A stretch of DNA of 64,000 nt from Zunongwangia mangrovi. Its GTDB lineage: Bacteria > Bacteroidota > Bacteroidia > Flavobacteriales > Flavobacteriaceae. The stretch's first letter is position 1. Every line of letters begins with the position of its first letter. The stretch lies in the NCBI RefSeq assembly GCF_900112105.1, contig NZ_FOKV01000002.1, positions 310,001 through 374,000 of the forward strand, in the 5' to 3' direction. Shown piece by piece: positions 25,464 through 33,966 of this stretch. A model generated the notes under the pieces. The model saw only the letters and a program-made list of their open reading frames with translations. It searched no databases and was not told the origin of the DNA. The translations under genes and the position numbers were made by a program.

Positions 25464-27245
25464 ATGAACGAGATAAAACGTCTTTTTGATTTTCCATATT
25501 ATCAGCAGAAAAACTTTCCGCTGCAAACTTCCCTTGCTACTAAGAAAAATGGCAATTGGGAAAAATTATCTACAAACGAATATTTAGATCAGGCCAACAA
25601 AATTAGTCGAGGTCTTTTAAGATTAGGAATTCAGCCAAATGATAAGATCGCTGTTATTTCTTCAAACAATAGAAACGAGTGGAATATACTCGATATTGGA
25701 GTTTTACAAACTGGGGCTCAAAATGTTCCTGTATATCCAACTATTTCTGAACAAGAATACGAATACGTTATAAATCATAGCGAATCGATCTACTGTTTTG
25801 TTTCAGACAAAGAGGTACTGGATAAAGTAAACGCGATTAAAGAAAATACACAGCTTAAAGAAGTGTATAGCTTTGATGATATTGAAGGTTGTAAGAACTG
25901 GAAAGAAGTTTTAGAGCTTGGTGAAGATCTTAGCAATCAAGACGAAGTGCAGCAGCGTATGGATGCCGTGACTTCTAAAGATCTGGCGACTTTAATTTAT
26001 ACTTCGGGCACCACCGGTAAACCTAAAGGCGTTATGCTTTCTCACGAAAATATTGTGAGTAATGTTATGGGAAGTGCTCCTCGTGTTCCTTTCGATTTTG
26101 GAACCTATACGGCTCTTAGCTTTTTACCTATTTGCCATGTTTTTGAACGAATGATCCTCTATTTATACCAATATTATGCGGTATCGATCTATTTTGCTGA
26201 ATCTATCGATATGCTAAGTGAAAACCTAAAAGAGGTTAAACCAAATGTGATTACAGCTGTACCAAGATTACTTGAAAAGGTTTACGATAAGATCGTAGCT
26301 AAAGGATCTTCTGCCGGTGGTGTTAAAACGGCATTATTTAATTGGTCTTTAGGATTAGGACATCAATATGAGCCATACGGAGCTAATGGCTCATGGTATG
26401 AATTTAAACTAGGTTTAGCCCGAAAGATCGTTTTTTCTAAATGGAAAGAAGGATTAGGTGGAAATATAGAATTAATTGTTTCTGGTAGCGCTGCTTTACA
26501 ACCCCGACTTGCCAGAGTTTTTGCTGCAGCCGGAATCCCTGTGATGGAAGGATACGGACTAACAGAAACTTCGCCGGTGATCGCGGTGAATGATGAACGT
26601 GATCATAATTTTAGAATAGGAACGGTAGGAAAACCTATTAAAAACTGTGAAGTTAAAATTGCAGAAGATGGTGAGATCTTAGCCAAAGGTCCTAATATTA
26701 TGATGGGCTACTATAAGGATGAGGAAAAGACGAGATTAGCAATTACAGAAGATCATTATTTTCATACGGGAGATATTGGTGAGATCGATGCAGATGGTTT
26801 CTTGAAGATCACCGATAGGAAAAAAGAAATGTTTAAGACTTCTGGTGGTAAATATGTAGCCCCGCAGATTTTAGAAAATACCATGAAGCAATCTCAATTT
26901 ATAGAGCAAATCATGGTTGTTGGTGAAGGAGAAAAAATGCCGGCTGCGTTAATTCAACCAAATTTTGAGTTCGTAAAAGAATGGGCATCACGCAAGAATA
27001 TCGACCTTGGTGATAATTCTGATAAAGAGATTGCGAATAATCAATTGGTGCATGATCGAATTCAACAAGACATTGATTTTTATAATAAAAAATTTGGTAA
27101 CTGGGAACAGATTAAAACATTTAGATTGACACCTGAAGCTTGGACGGTTGAAGACGGCCACTTAACTCCTACCATGAAAGTAAAAAGAAGAAATGTAAAA
27201 GAACGATACATAGAATTATACAATTTGATCTACGATCGAAAATAA
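25464..27245 (+). CDS. Long-chain fatty acid-CoA ligase (AMP-forming)
   Basis: The 593-residue enzyme has the AMP-binding P-loop motif LIYTSGTTGKPKGVMLSH (about residue 178), the A5 motif GYGLTETSPVI (about 367), FHTGDIGEIDADGFLKITDR (about 431) with the adenylate-binding Asp and Arg, and the C-terminal catalytic lysine region LTPTMKVKRR (about 570). Length and motifs fit long-chain acyl-CoA synthetases of the FadD/FAA group. It activates fatty acids to acyl-CoA at the inner membrane. It lies upstream of a MarR regulator and the fadN-fadA-fadE genes and is a functional companion of them. A terminator follows, so it has its own transcript. Confidence 0.92.
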   Translation: MNEIKRLFDFPYYQQKNFPLQTSLATKKNGNWEKLSTNEYLDQANKISRGLLRLGIQPNDKIAVISSNNRNEWNILDIGVLQTGAQNVPVYPTISEQEYEYVINHSESIYCFVSDKEVLDKVNAIKENTQLKEVYSFDDIEGCKNWKEVLELGEDLSNQDEVQQRMDAVTSKDLATLIYTSGTTGKPKGVMLSHENIVSNVMGSAPRVPFDFGTYTALSFLPICHVFERMILYLYQYYAVSIYFAESIDMLSENLKEVKPNVITAVPRLLEKVYDKIVAKGSSAGGVKTALFNWSLGLGHQYEPYGANGSWYEFKLGLARKIVFSKWKEGLGGNIELIVSGSAALQPRLARVFAAAGIPVMEGYGLTETSPVIAVNDERDHNFRIGTVGKPIKNCEVKIAEDGEILAKGPNIMMGYYKDEEKTRLAITEDHYFHTGDIGEIDADGFLKITDRKKEMFKTSGGKYVAPQILENTMKQSQFIEQIMVVGEGEKMPAALIQPNFEFVKEWASRKNIDLGDNSDKEIANNQLVHDRIQQDIDFYNKKFGNWEQIKTFRLTPEAWTVEDGHLTPTMKVKRRNVKERYIELYNLIYDRK

Positions 27246-27272
27246 TTCGAAACTAGATTCATTTTATTGCAC

Positions 27273-27302
27273 AAAACTCCCCATTTCCGGGGAGTTTTTC
27301 GT
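27273..27302 (+). terminator. Intrinsic terminator after the acyl-CoA ligase gene
   Basis: AAACTCCCC (27274-27282) and GGGGAGTTT (27289-27297) form a 9-bp stem, followed by a T-rich tail. Confidence 0.85.
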
Positions 27303-27384
27303 TTTGTCGAAAAAATATACAGCTAATAATATAAAATTAACAAATTTTACGTTTATTTATTATGCATGCATAGTATAATTTTAT

Positions 27385-27392
27385 TACATTTG
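27385..27392 (+). promoter_or_regulatory. Putative -7 element for the marR-fadNAE operon
   Basis: TACATTTG at 27385-27392 matches TAnnTTTG. A palindromic TATGCATGCATA lies just upstream (27361-27372) and could be a regulator site, possibly for the MarR protein itself; this is a guess. Confidence 0.4.
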
Positions 27393-27466
27393 GAAGGCTT
27401 GCTTTTCATGTAAAAAAGCTTGAAAAGTGATTTCTTAATCGAAATTCCCTACCAAAAGGGTTAAAT

Positions 27467-27925
27467 ATGAAAGAAAAGACAATAGATCATGTTTTAAGAG
27501 CTACCTGGATGGCTGTTTCTAAAATGTACAACGAAGAAGCTGGTAAAGCTGGCAGTACAATGGCTACAGGTTTTGCTCTTTTAAGTATAGATCCTGAAAA
27601 AGGAACCCCTTCGACTTCATTAGGCCCAAAAATGGGTATGGAAGCAACCAGTTTGAGCAGAATTTTAAGGACAATGGAAGATAAAGGTCTTATTGTTCGA
27701 AAAAGAAATCCTGAAGATGGTCGCAGTGTGCTTATTTACCTCACAAAATTTGGACTGGAAATGCGCAATTTCTCTAAAGGTGTTGTTCTAAGGTTTGATG
27801 ATGCCGTTAAAGAAAATGTAAGTGAAGAGGATCTAAAAACTTTTATAGAGGTTGCCAATACCATTACAGAACTTATAGCGAATAAGAAAATATATAAACA
27901 AGAAATAGATTTAAATAATGAATAA
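27467..27925 (+). CDS. MarR family transcriptional regulator
   Basis: A 152-residue protein with the winged helix-turn-helix of MarR proteins. Helix segments include GSTMATGFALLSIDPEKGTP and GPKMGMEATSLSRILRTMED (recognition helix about residues 62-80), then the wing DKGLIVRKRNPEDGRSVLIYLT. It is probably a dimeric repressor. Its position 54 nt upstream of fadN suggests that it controls the beta-oxidation genes, likely responding to an acyl-CoA or fatty acid as in FadR-like systems; this is inference from context. No DNA- or ligand-binding specificity can be read directly. Confidence 0.9.
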   Translation: MKEKTIDHVLRATWMAVSKMYNEEAGKAGSTMATGFALLSIDPEKGTPSTSLGPKMGMEATSLSRILRTMEDKGLIVRKRNPEDGRSVLIYLTKFGLEMRNFSKGVVLRFDDAVKENVSEEDLKTFIEVANTITELIANKKIYKQEIDLNNE

Positions 27926-27979
27926 TCAGGCTTCAATGCTACAGTGCATTGTAGCAATTCTAAAACCAGACCTAAAATA

Positions 27980-30388
27980 ATGAAGCGAACAATCAATAAA
28001 GTTGCTGTTGTAGGTTCAGGGATTATGGGTAGCGGTATTGCCTGCCACTTCGCCAATATTGGCGTCGAGGTATTACTGCTCGATATCGTTCCGCGAGAAC
28101 TCAATGAAAAAGAACAAAAAAAGGGGCTTACTTTAGAAGATAAAGAAGTGCGTAATCGTATCGTTAACGATTCATTGCAAAATTCTTTAAAATCGAAGCC
28201 CTCTCCTATTTACCATAAAAATTTTGCCAAGCGCATAACCACCGGAAATTTAGAAGATGATATCGCTAAAGTTTCTGAAGCAGATTGGATCATTGAAGTG
28301 GTAGTAGAACGACTTGATATTAAGAAACAGGTTTTCGAAAAACTTGAAAAACATAGAAAACCGGAAACATTAATTACTTCGAATACTTCCGGGATTCCCA
28401 TTAAATTTATGAACGAAGGTAGAAGTGATGATTTCCAGAAACATTTCTGCGGAACGCACTTTTTCAATCCTCCACGATATTTACGTTTATTCGAAATTAT
28501 TCCGGGACCAGCTACTTCAGATGAAGTGTTGAATTTCCTGAATGACTACGGAAAAAAATTCCTGGGTAAAAAATCGGTTATCGCGAAAGATACGCCGGCT
28601 TTTATCGGAAACCGCGTTGGGATCTTCAGTATAATGAGTTTGTTCCATATGGTGAAAGATATGGATATGACAATTGAAGAAGTCGATAAACTTACCGGTC
28701 CGGTAATTGGTCGTCAAAAATCGGCTACTTTCCGTACCGTAGATGTGGTTGGTTTAGATACCTTGGTGCACGTTGCTAACGGTTTGTACGAAAACGTTCC
28801 CGATGATGAGGCTCACGAGCTTTTTAAACTTCCAGATTTTATCCAAACAATGATGGATAATAAATGGTTGGGAAGCAAAACCAATAATACCGGATTTTAT
28901 AAAAAAGTAAAAAAGGACGATGGTTCCAGCGAGATCAAATCTTTAGATCTTGATAAAATGGAATTCCGTGATCGTAAAAGCGCGAAATTCGGAGTTTTAG
29001 AACAAACCAAAACTATCGATAAACTTAGCGATCGTTATAAAGTGCTTATTAAAGATGAAGGTAAAGCCGGTAAATTTTATCGCAAAAACTTCTCAGCACT
29101 TTTCGCTTATGTGTCAAACAGAATTCCGGAAATCACCGATGAACTTTACAAGATCGACGATGCGATGCAAGCCGGTTTTGGATGGGAACACGGACCTTTT
29201 CAGGTTTGGGATGCCATTGGTGTAGAAAAAGGAATCGAAATGATGAAAGCTGAAGGTTACGAGCCAGCAGCTTGGGTTTCAGAAATGGTAGATGCCGCTA
29301 TCACTTCATTTTATTCAGTAAAAGAAGGAAATACGTATTATTATGAGATTCCGAAGAAAGAACACGTAAAAGTTCCAGGACAGGATTCTTATATCATTTT
29401 AGACAATATTCGCGAATCTAAGGCTGTATTCCAAAACAGCGGAGTTGTAGTTGAAGATTTGGGCGATGGTATATTGAATCTGGAATTCCGAAGTAAGATG
29501 AATTCGATTGGTGGTGATGTTCTCGACGGAATCAACAAAGCGATCGATCTTGCTGAAAAAGAATACCGCGGACTCGTAGTGTCCAACGACGGAAAAAACT
29601 TCTCTGTAGGCGCCAATATCGGGATGATCTTTATGATGGCGGTAGAGCAGGAATACGACGAGCTGAATATGGCGATCAAATATTTCCAGGATACAATGAT
29701 GCGTATGCGCTACTCCTCTATTCCAACGGTTGCTGCGCCGCATAATATGGCGCTTGGTGGTGGTTGCGAACTTTCACTTCACGCCGATAAGGTGGTGGCT
29801 CACGCTGAAACTTATATTGGTTTAGTTGAATTTGGCGTTGGAGTAATTCCCGGCGGCGGTGGTTCTAAAGAACTAACTTTAAGAGCAGCTGATACTTACC
29901 AAAAAGATGATGTAGAACTGAATCGTTTACGTGAAAATTTCCTAACGATAGGGATGGCAAAAGTTTCTACTTCTGCTTACGAGGCTTACGATACCAATAT
30001 TCTTCAAAAAGGAAAAGATATTGTAGTGGTGAATCGTGATAATCAATTAGCAATCGCCAAAAAACATGCAATGTTAATGGCAGATAATGGATACACAAAG
30101 CCTATTATGAGAAAAGACATTAAAGTTCTTGGAAAACAGGCTTTAGGTGCTTTTTACGTAGGAACCGACCAGATGAACGCCGGAAAATACATTAGCGATC
30201 ACGATAAGAAAATCGCTAATAAACTGGCTTACGTAATGGCAGGTGGAGATCTTTCTGAAGCGTCTTACGTTAGTGAGCAATACTTATTAGACCTGGAACG
30301 CGAAGCTTTCTTAAGCCTTTGCGGAGAACGAAAAACCTTAGAACGCCTTCAGCATATGTTACAGAAGGGGAAACCGCTTAGGAATTAA
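27980..30388 (+). CDS. fadN: 3-hydroxyacyl-CoA dehydrogenase / enoyl-CoA hydratase (FadN-type)
   Basis: A fused two-activity enzyme of beta-oxidation. I choose the ATG at 27980 (802 residues) over the upstream ATG at 27944, because the NAD-binding motif GSGIMGSG (12-19) then starts at the usual distance from the N-terminus. The dehydrogenase part occupies about residues 1-400, including FCGTHFFNPPRYLRLFEIIP with the catalytic His region. The hydratase part follows from about 480, with NFSVGANIGM and GGGCELSLHADKVVAH forming the oxyanion-hole blocks. The domain order, dehydrogenase first, is that of Bacillus FadN and the opposite of E. coli FadB/FadJ. It is part of the fadN-fadA-fadE operon. 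The 71-nt gap downstream holds a repeat. Confidence 0.9.
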   Translation: MKRTINKVAVVGSGIMGSGIACHFANIGVEVLLLDIVPRELNEKEQKKGLTLEDKEVRNRIVNDSLQNSLKSKPSPIYHKNFAKRITTGNLEDDIAKVSEADWIIEVVVERLDIKKQVFEKLEKHRKPETLITSNTSGIPIKFMNEGRSDDFQKHFCGTHFFNPPRYLRLFEIIPGPATSDEVLNFLNDYGKKFLGKKSVIAKDTPAFIGNRVGIFSIMSLFHMVKDMDMTIEEVDKLTGPVIGRQKSATFRTVDVVGLDTLVHVANGLYENVPDDEAHELFKLPDFIQTMMDNKWLGSKTNNTGFYKKVKKDDGSSEIKSLDLDKMEFRDRKSAKFGVLEQTKTIDKLSDRYKVLIKDEGKAGKFYRKNFSALFAYVSNRIPEITDELYKIDDAMQAGFGWEHGPFQVWDAIGVEKGIEMMKAEGYEPAAWVSEMVDAAITSFYSVKEGNTYYYEIPKKEHVKVPGQDSYIILDNIRESKAVFQNSGVVVEDLGDGILNLEFRSKMNSIGGDVLDGINKAIDLAEKEYRGLVVSNDGKNFSVGANIGMIFMMAVEQEYDELNMAIKYFQDTMMRMRYSSIPTVAAPHNMALGGGCELSLHADKVVAHAETYIGLVEFGVGVIPGGGGSKELTLRAADTYQKDDVELNRLRENFLTIGMAKVSTSAYEAYDTNILQKGKDIVVVNRDNQLAIAKKHAMLMADNGYTKPIMRKDIKVLGKQALGAFYVGTDQMNAGKYISDHDKKIANKLAYVMAGGDLSEASYVSEQYLLDLEREAFLSLCGERKTLERLQHMLQKGKPLRN

Positions 30389-30457
30389 AATGTTGAATGA
30401 TGAATGTTAAATTTTAAATTATTTGAAATTCAACATTCAAAATTTAAAATTCAAAAC
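30382..30457. repeat. Inverted-repeat unit between fadN and fadA
   Basis: The gap contains AATGTTGAAT (30389-30398) and its exact inverse ATTCAACATT (30428-30437). It also contains a 25-nt segment (30428-30452) that matches the reverse complement of 31655-31679, beside the S23 gene, at 22 of 25 positions by eye. It looks like a solo copy of the repeats that bracket the four-helix gene. Confidence 0.65.
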
Positions 30458-30459
30458 AA

Positions 30460-31650
30460 ATGAGTAAGACTGCATATATAGTAAAAGCATATAGAACCGC
30501 CGTAGGGAAAGCGCCTCGAGGTGTGTTCAGATTTAAAAGACCAGATGAACTGGCAGCGGAAACCATCGAATATATGATGGATAAACTTCCGGAATTCGAC
30601 AAAACTCGTATCGACGATGTAATCGTTGGAAATGCGATGCCTGAAGCTGAACAAGGATTAAACGTAGGGCGTTTGATTTCTTTAATGGGATTAAAAACCG
30701 AAGACGTACCGGGAATGACGGTGAATCGCTATTGCGCTTCAGGTTTGGAAACGATTGCGATCGCTTCAGCAAAAATCCAAAGTGGAATGGCCGATTGTAT
30801 TATCGCCGGTGGTGCCGAAAGTATGAGCTACATCCCGATGGGTGGTTATAAACCGGTGCCAGACTATAAATTAGCGAAAGAAGGTCACGAAGATTATTAC
30901 TGGGGAATGGGGTTAACTGCGGAAGCGGTTGCCAATCAGTATAAAGTCTCTCGTGAAGATCAAGATGAATTCGCTTACAATTCGCATCAAAAAGCGATAA
31001 AAGCACAGGCGGAAGATCGTTTTCAAGATCAAATCGTTCCGATCACAATTGACCAAACTTATGTGGATGCCGACGGAAAGAAGAAAACCAAAAGCTATAC
31101 GGTAAATAAAGATGAAGGTCCGCGTAAAGATACTTCGGAAGCAGTACTTAATAAACTGCGCCCTGTTTTTGCTGAAGGCGGAAGCGTAACTGCCGGAAAC
31201 TCTTCACAAATGAGTGATGGTGCTGCTTTTGTAATGGTAATGAGTGAAGAGATGGTAAAAGAACTAAATCTTGAACCCATTGCCAGAATGGTAAGTTACA
31301 CTGCAGTTGGTGTAGAACCAAGAATTATGGGAATTGGTCCTGTAAAAGCCATTCCAAATGCAATAAAACAAGCCGGACTAAAACAAGATGATATTTCATT
31401 GATCGAATTGAACGAAGCTTTTGCTTCACAATCGTTGGCCGTGATTCGCGAATTAGGATTAAATCAGGATCTGGTAAATGTAAACGGTGGCGCCATTTCA
31501 ATGGGACATCCACTAGGTTGTACAGGAGCAAAACTATCGGTTCAGATCTTTGATGAAATGCGCAAACGCAACCTAAACAATAAATACGCAATGGTAACAA
31601 TGTGCGTAGGAACCGGACAAGGTGCTGCGGGGGTTTATGAAGTATTTTAG
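30460..31650 (+). CDS. fadA: Acetyl-CoA acyltransferase (3-ketoacyl-CoA thiolase)
   Basis: The 396-residue thiolase carries the acyl-accepting cysteine C92 in [11 protein letters not shown], the histidine in [17 protein letters not shown] (about residue 349) and the proton-donating cysteine in [12 protein letters not shown] (about 380). It catalyses the last, thiolytic step of beta-oxidation in the cytoplasm. The position after the fadN-type gene and before an acyl-CoA dehydrogenase fits Bacillus fadNAE. The start at 30460 has the usual [19 protein letters not shown] beginning. Separation from fadN is 71 nt, carrying a repeat; co-transcription is still likely. Confidence 0.93.
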   Translation: MSKTAYIVKAYRTAVGKAPRGVFRFKRPDELAAETIEYMMDKLPEFDKTRIDDVIVGNAMPEAEQGLNVGRLISLMGLKTEDVPGMTVNRYCASGLETIAIASAKIQSGMADCIIAGGAESMSYIPMGGYKPVPDYKLAKEGHEDYYWGMGLTAEAVANQYKVSREDQDEFAYNSHQKAIKAQAEDRFQDQIVPITIDQTYVDADGKKKTKSYTVNKDEGPRKDTSEAVLNKLRPVFAEGGSVTAGNSSQMSDGAAFVMVMSEEMVKELNLEPIARMVSYTAVGVEPRIMGIGPVKAIPNAIKQAGLKQDDISLIELNEAFASQSLAVIRELGLNQDLVNVNGGAISMGHPLGCTGAKLSVQIFDEMRKRNLNNKYAMVTMCVGTGQGAAGVYEVF

Positions 31651-31654
31651 TTAT

Positions 31655-31679
31655 GAATTTTGAATGCTGAATGTTGAAT
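31655..31679. repeat. Left inverted repeat flanking the four-helix-bundle gene
   Basis: This 25-nt segment is a near-perfect inverse of 32065-32089: 22 of 25 positions match, with mismatches at three central positions. The pair bracket the S23/IVP-like gene 31696-32046. Confidence 0.7.
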
Positions 31680-31695
31680 TAGAAATGAGAGAACT

Positions 31696-32046
31696 TTGAA
31701 AACAGAAAATATAATTATCGATAAAACTTTCAATTTCTCTCTGAGTATTATTTCCCTATTCAAAAAATTACAGGAAAATAAAGAGTTCATTATTTCAAAA
31801 CAGCTCTTAAGATCAGCGACAAGTATTGGTGCCAATGTTGAAGAAGCCACGGCAGCTCAATCGAAAAGAGATTTTATAAATAAGATGTCTATTGCTTCAA
31901 AAGAAGCCAGAGAAACTAAATATTGGTTACGATTACTGAATGATTCTGAGCTCACAACTCTCGATGTTTTAGATGAAATAAAGGAAGTAAACCATATCAT
32001 CAATATCATTACAAAAATCATAATTACAGCAAAAAATAATGTTTAA
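31696..32046 (+). CDS. Four-helix bundle protein (23S rRNA intervening-sequence/S23 family)
   Basis: A 116-residue, all-helical protein with the family signature FNFSLSIISLFKKLQ, then LLRSATSIGANVEEATAAQS and FINKMSIASKEARETKYWL. These are the hallmark blocks of the S23/IVP family, homologous to the Avd accessory protein of diversity-generating retroelements. The start is TTG at 31696; the family N-terminus (MKxENII..DKTFNFS) fits this start and no in-frame ATG lies upstream. The gene interrupts a fatty-acid degradation operon, between fadA and fadE, and is bracketed by a 25-bp imperfect inverted repeat. This suggests an inserted cargo-type element rather than a metabolic gene. Role unknown; family members are thought to bind nucleic acid. 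Confidence 0.82.
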   Translation: MKTENIIIDKTFNFSLSIISLFKKLQENKEFIISKQLLRSATSIGANVEEATAAQSKRDFINKMSIASKEARETKYWLRLLNDSELTTLDVLDEIKEVNHIINIITKIIITAKNNV

Positions 32047-32064
32047 CAATACTGAATTATAAGC

Positions 32065-32089
32065 ATTCAACATTTATAATTCAAAATTC
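32065..32089. repeat. Right inverted repeat flanking the four-helix-bundle gene
   Basis: This 25-nt segment matches the reverse complement of 31655-31679 at 22 of 25 positions and lies 18 nt after the S23 stop codon. The next gene starts 12 nt later. Confidence 0.7.
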
Positions 32090-32101
32090 TAAATAAAAAA
32101 G

Positions 32102-33907
32102 ATGGAAGCTAAAACAGATAAAGAAATATTACGCGGTGGTCAATTCTTAGTAAAAGAAACCAACTGCGAAGACATTTTTACTCCTGAAGATTTTAACGAG
32201 GAGCAAAAGATGATGCGTGATTCTGTGCAGGAATTTGTAGATCGTGAGATCATTCCGCATAAAGAAAGATTCGAGAAAAAAGACTACGCGCTAACCGAAG
32301 AAATTATGCAAAAAGCCGGAGAACTTGGCTTTCTTGGTGTTGCTGTTCCAGAGGAATATGACGGACTAGGAATGGGATTTGTTTCCACAATGTTGGTTTG
32401 TGATTATATTTCTGGGGCTACCGGATCGATCGCAACCGCTTTTGGAGCGCATACCGGGATTGGTACAATGCCAATTACCCTTTACGGAACCGAAGAACAA
32501 AAGAAAAAATACGTTCCTAAGTTAGCCACCGGCGAATGGTTTGGTGCGTATTGTTTGACTGAACCGGGCGCAGGTAGTGACGCAAATTCAGGAAAAACCA
32601 AAGCCATACTTTCTGAAGATGGAAAACATTACAGCATTAGCGGACAAAAAATGTGGATCTCTAACGCCGGTTTTGCAAATGTATTCATCGTTTTTGCTCG
32701 TATTGAAGATGACAAGAACATCACCGGATTTATAGTAGAAAACGATAAAGAAAACGGAATTTCGTTCGGGGAAGAAGAAAAGAAATTAGGAATCCACTCC
32801 TCTTCTACTCGCCAGGTTTTCTTTAGCGAAACTAAAGTTCCGGTAGAAAATATGCTGGCTGGTCGTGGCGAAGGTTTCAAAATCGCGATGAATGCCTTAA
32901 ACGTCGGCCGTATCAAGTTAGCGGCTGCTTGTTTAGATGCACAACGTCGTGTAACAGCTAATGCAGTTCAGTATGCTAATGAAAGAGTTCAGTTTAAAAC
33001 GCCAATTGCACAATTTGGTGCGATTAAACAGAAATTAGCAGAAATGGCAACTTCAGCTTATGTTGGAGAGTCTGCTTCATACCGTGCAGCTAAAAATATT
33101 GAAGACAGAATTAATATTCGCTTAGAAAGTGGTAATTCACATTCTGAAGCCGAATTAAAAGGTGTTGAAGAATATGCGATAGAATGTTCTATTTTGAAAG
33201 TTGCCTGTTCAGAAGATATTCAAAATTGCTCTGATGAAGGAATTCAGGTTTTTGGCGGAATGGGATTCTCTGCCGATACGCCAATGGAAGCAGCGTGGAG
33301 AGACGCTCGTATTTCCAGAATTTACGAAGGAACCAACGAGATTAACCGAATGCTCTCTGTAGGGATGTTGGTGAAAAAAGCGATGAAAGGTCACGTAGAT
33401 CTTTTAGGACCTGCACAATCTGTAGCCAACGAGTTAACTAGTATTCCATCTTTCGATAAGCCGGATTATTCTGAATTGTTTGCTGAAGAAAAGGAAATGA
33501 TTAAAAAGCTGAAAAAAGTATTTTTGATGGTTGCCGGTAGCGCTGTTCAGAAATTCGGACCTCAACTGGAAGAGCATCAGCAATTATTATTAGCTGCTTC
33601 AGATATTCTAATCGAAGTTTATATGGCAGAATCGGCTATTTTAAGAACTGAAAAGAATGCGAAACGTTTCGGCGAAGATTCACAGAAAGAGCAGATCGCA
33701 ATGTCGCAACTTTACCTTTATAATGCCGTTGAAACAATTAACGCTAAAGCTAAAGAAGGAATAATTTCTTTCGCTGAAGGTGATGAATTAAGAATGATGT
33801 TAATGGGATTAAAGCGTTTTACGAAATACGACAACTTCCCGAATGTTGTAAAATTAAGAACCCAAATTGCCGATAAATTAATCGCTGAAAATAAGTATTG
33901 TTTTTAA
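32102..33907 (+). CDS. fadE: Acyl-CoA dehydrogenase (FadE-type, long form)
   Basis: The 601-residue flavoenzyme has an acyl-CoA dehydrogenase core: FAD- and substrate-binding blocks YCLTEPGAGSDA (about residue 151) and KMWISNAGFANVFIVFARIE (about 183), and the catalytic glutamate E409 in IYEGTNEINRM. About 150 extra helical residues follow at the C-terminus, as in the 590-600-residue FadE proteins of Bacillus. It oxidises acyl-CoA to trans-2-enoyl-CoA, passing electrons to an ETF. It is the third metabolic gene of the fadN-fadA-(S23)-fadE unit. A terminator follows that also serves the convergent gene. Confidence 0.92.
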   Translation: MEAKTDKEILRGGQFLVKETNCEDIFTPEDFNEEQKMMRDSVQEFVDREIIPHKERFEKKDYALTEEIMQKAGELGFLGVAVPEEYDGLGMGFVSTMLVCDYISGATGSIATAFGAHTGIGTMPITLYGTEEQKKKYVPKLATGEWFGAYCLTEPGAGSDANSGKTKAILSEDGKHYSISGQKMWISNAGFANVFIVFARIEDDKNITGFIVENDKENGISFGEEEKKLGIHSSSTRQVFFSETKVPVENMLAGRGEGFKIAMNALNVGRIKLAAACLDAQRRVTANAVQYANERVQFKTPIAQFGAIKQKLAEMATSAYVGESASYRAAKNIEDRINIRLESGNSHSEAELKGVEEYAIECSILKVACSEDIQNCSDEGIQVFGGMGFSADTPMEAAWRDARISRIYEGTNEINRMLSVGMLVKKAMKGHVDLLGPAQSVANELTSIPSFDKPDYSELFAEEKEMIKKLKKVFLMVAGSAVQKFGPQLEEHQQLLLAASDILIEVYMAESAILRTEKNAKRFGEDSQKEQIAMSQLYLYNAVETINAKAKEGIISFAEGDELRMMLMGLKRFTKYDNFPNVVKLRTQIADKLIAENKYCF

Positions 33908-33931
33908 GTATTTTAATGGTTTATGTTAAGT

Positions 33932-33966
33932 TGGAGGCCACTTTTAAGCAGGTGGCCTCTTTTTTA
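33932..33966. terminator. Bidirectional terminator after the acyl-CoA dehydrogenase gene
   Basis: GAGGCCAC (33934-33941) and GTGGCCTC (33952-33959) form a perfect 8-bp stem, followed by six T residues. It overlaps the end of the convergent SMP-30-like gene, whose stop codon begins at 33966. Confidence 0.8.

Noticed and set aside
27944-27979. Upstream ATG giving a 12-residue longer FadN
   Set aside because: The extension (MHCSNSKTRPKI) is unlike the family. The ATG at 27980 places the NAD motif at the usual distance from the N-terminus.
31696-32046. Diversity-generating retroelement, because the S23 protein is related to Avd
   Set aside because: No reverse transcriptase, template repeat or variable repeat is present nearby.
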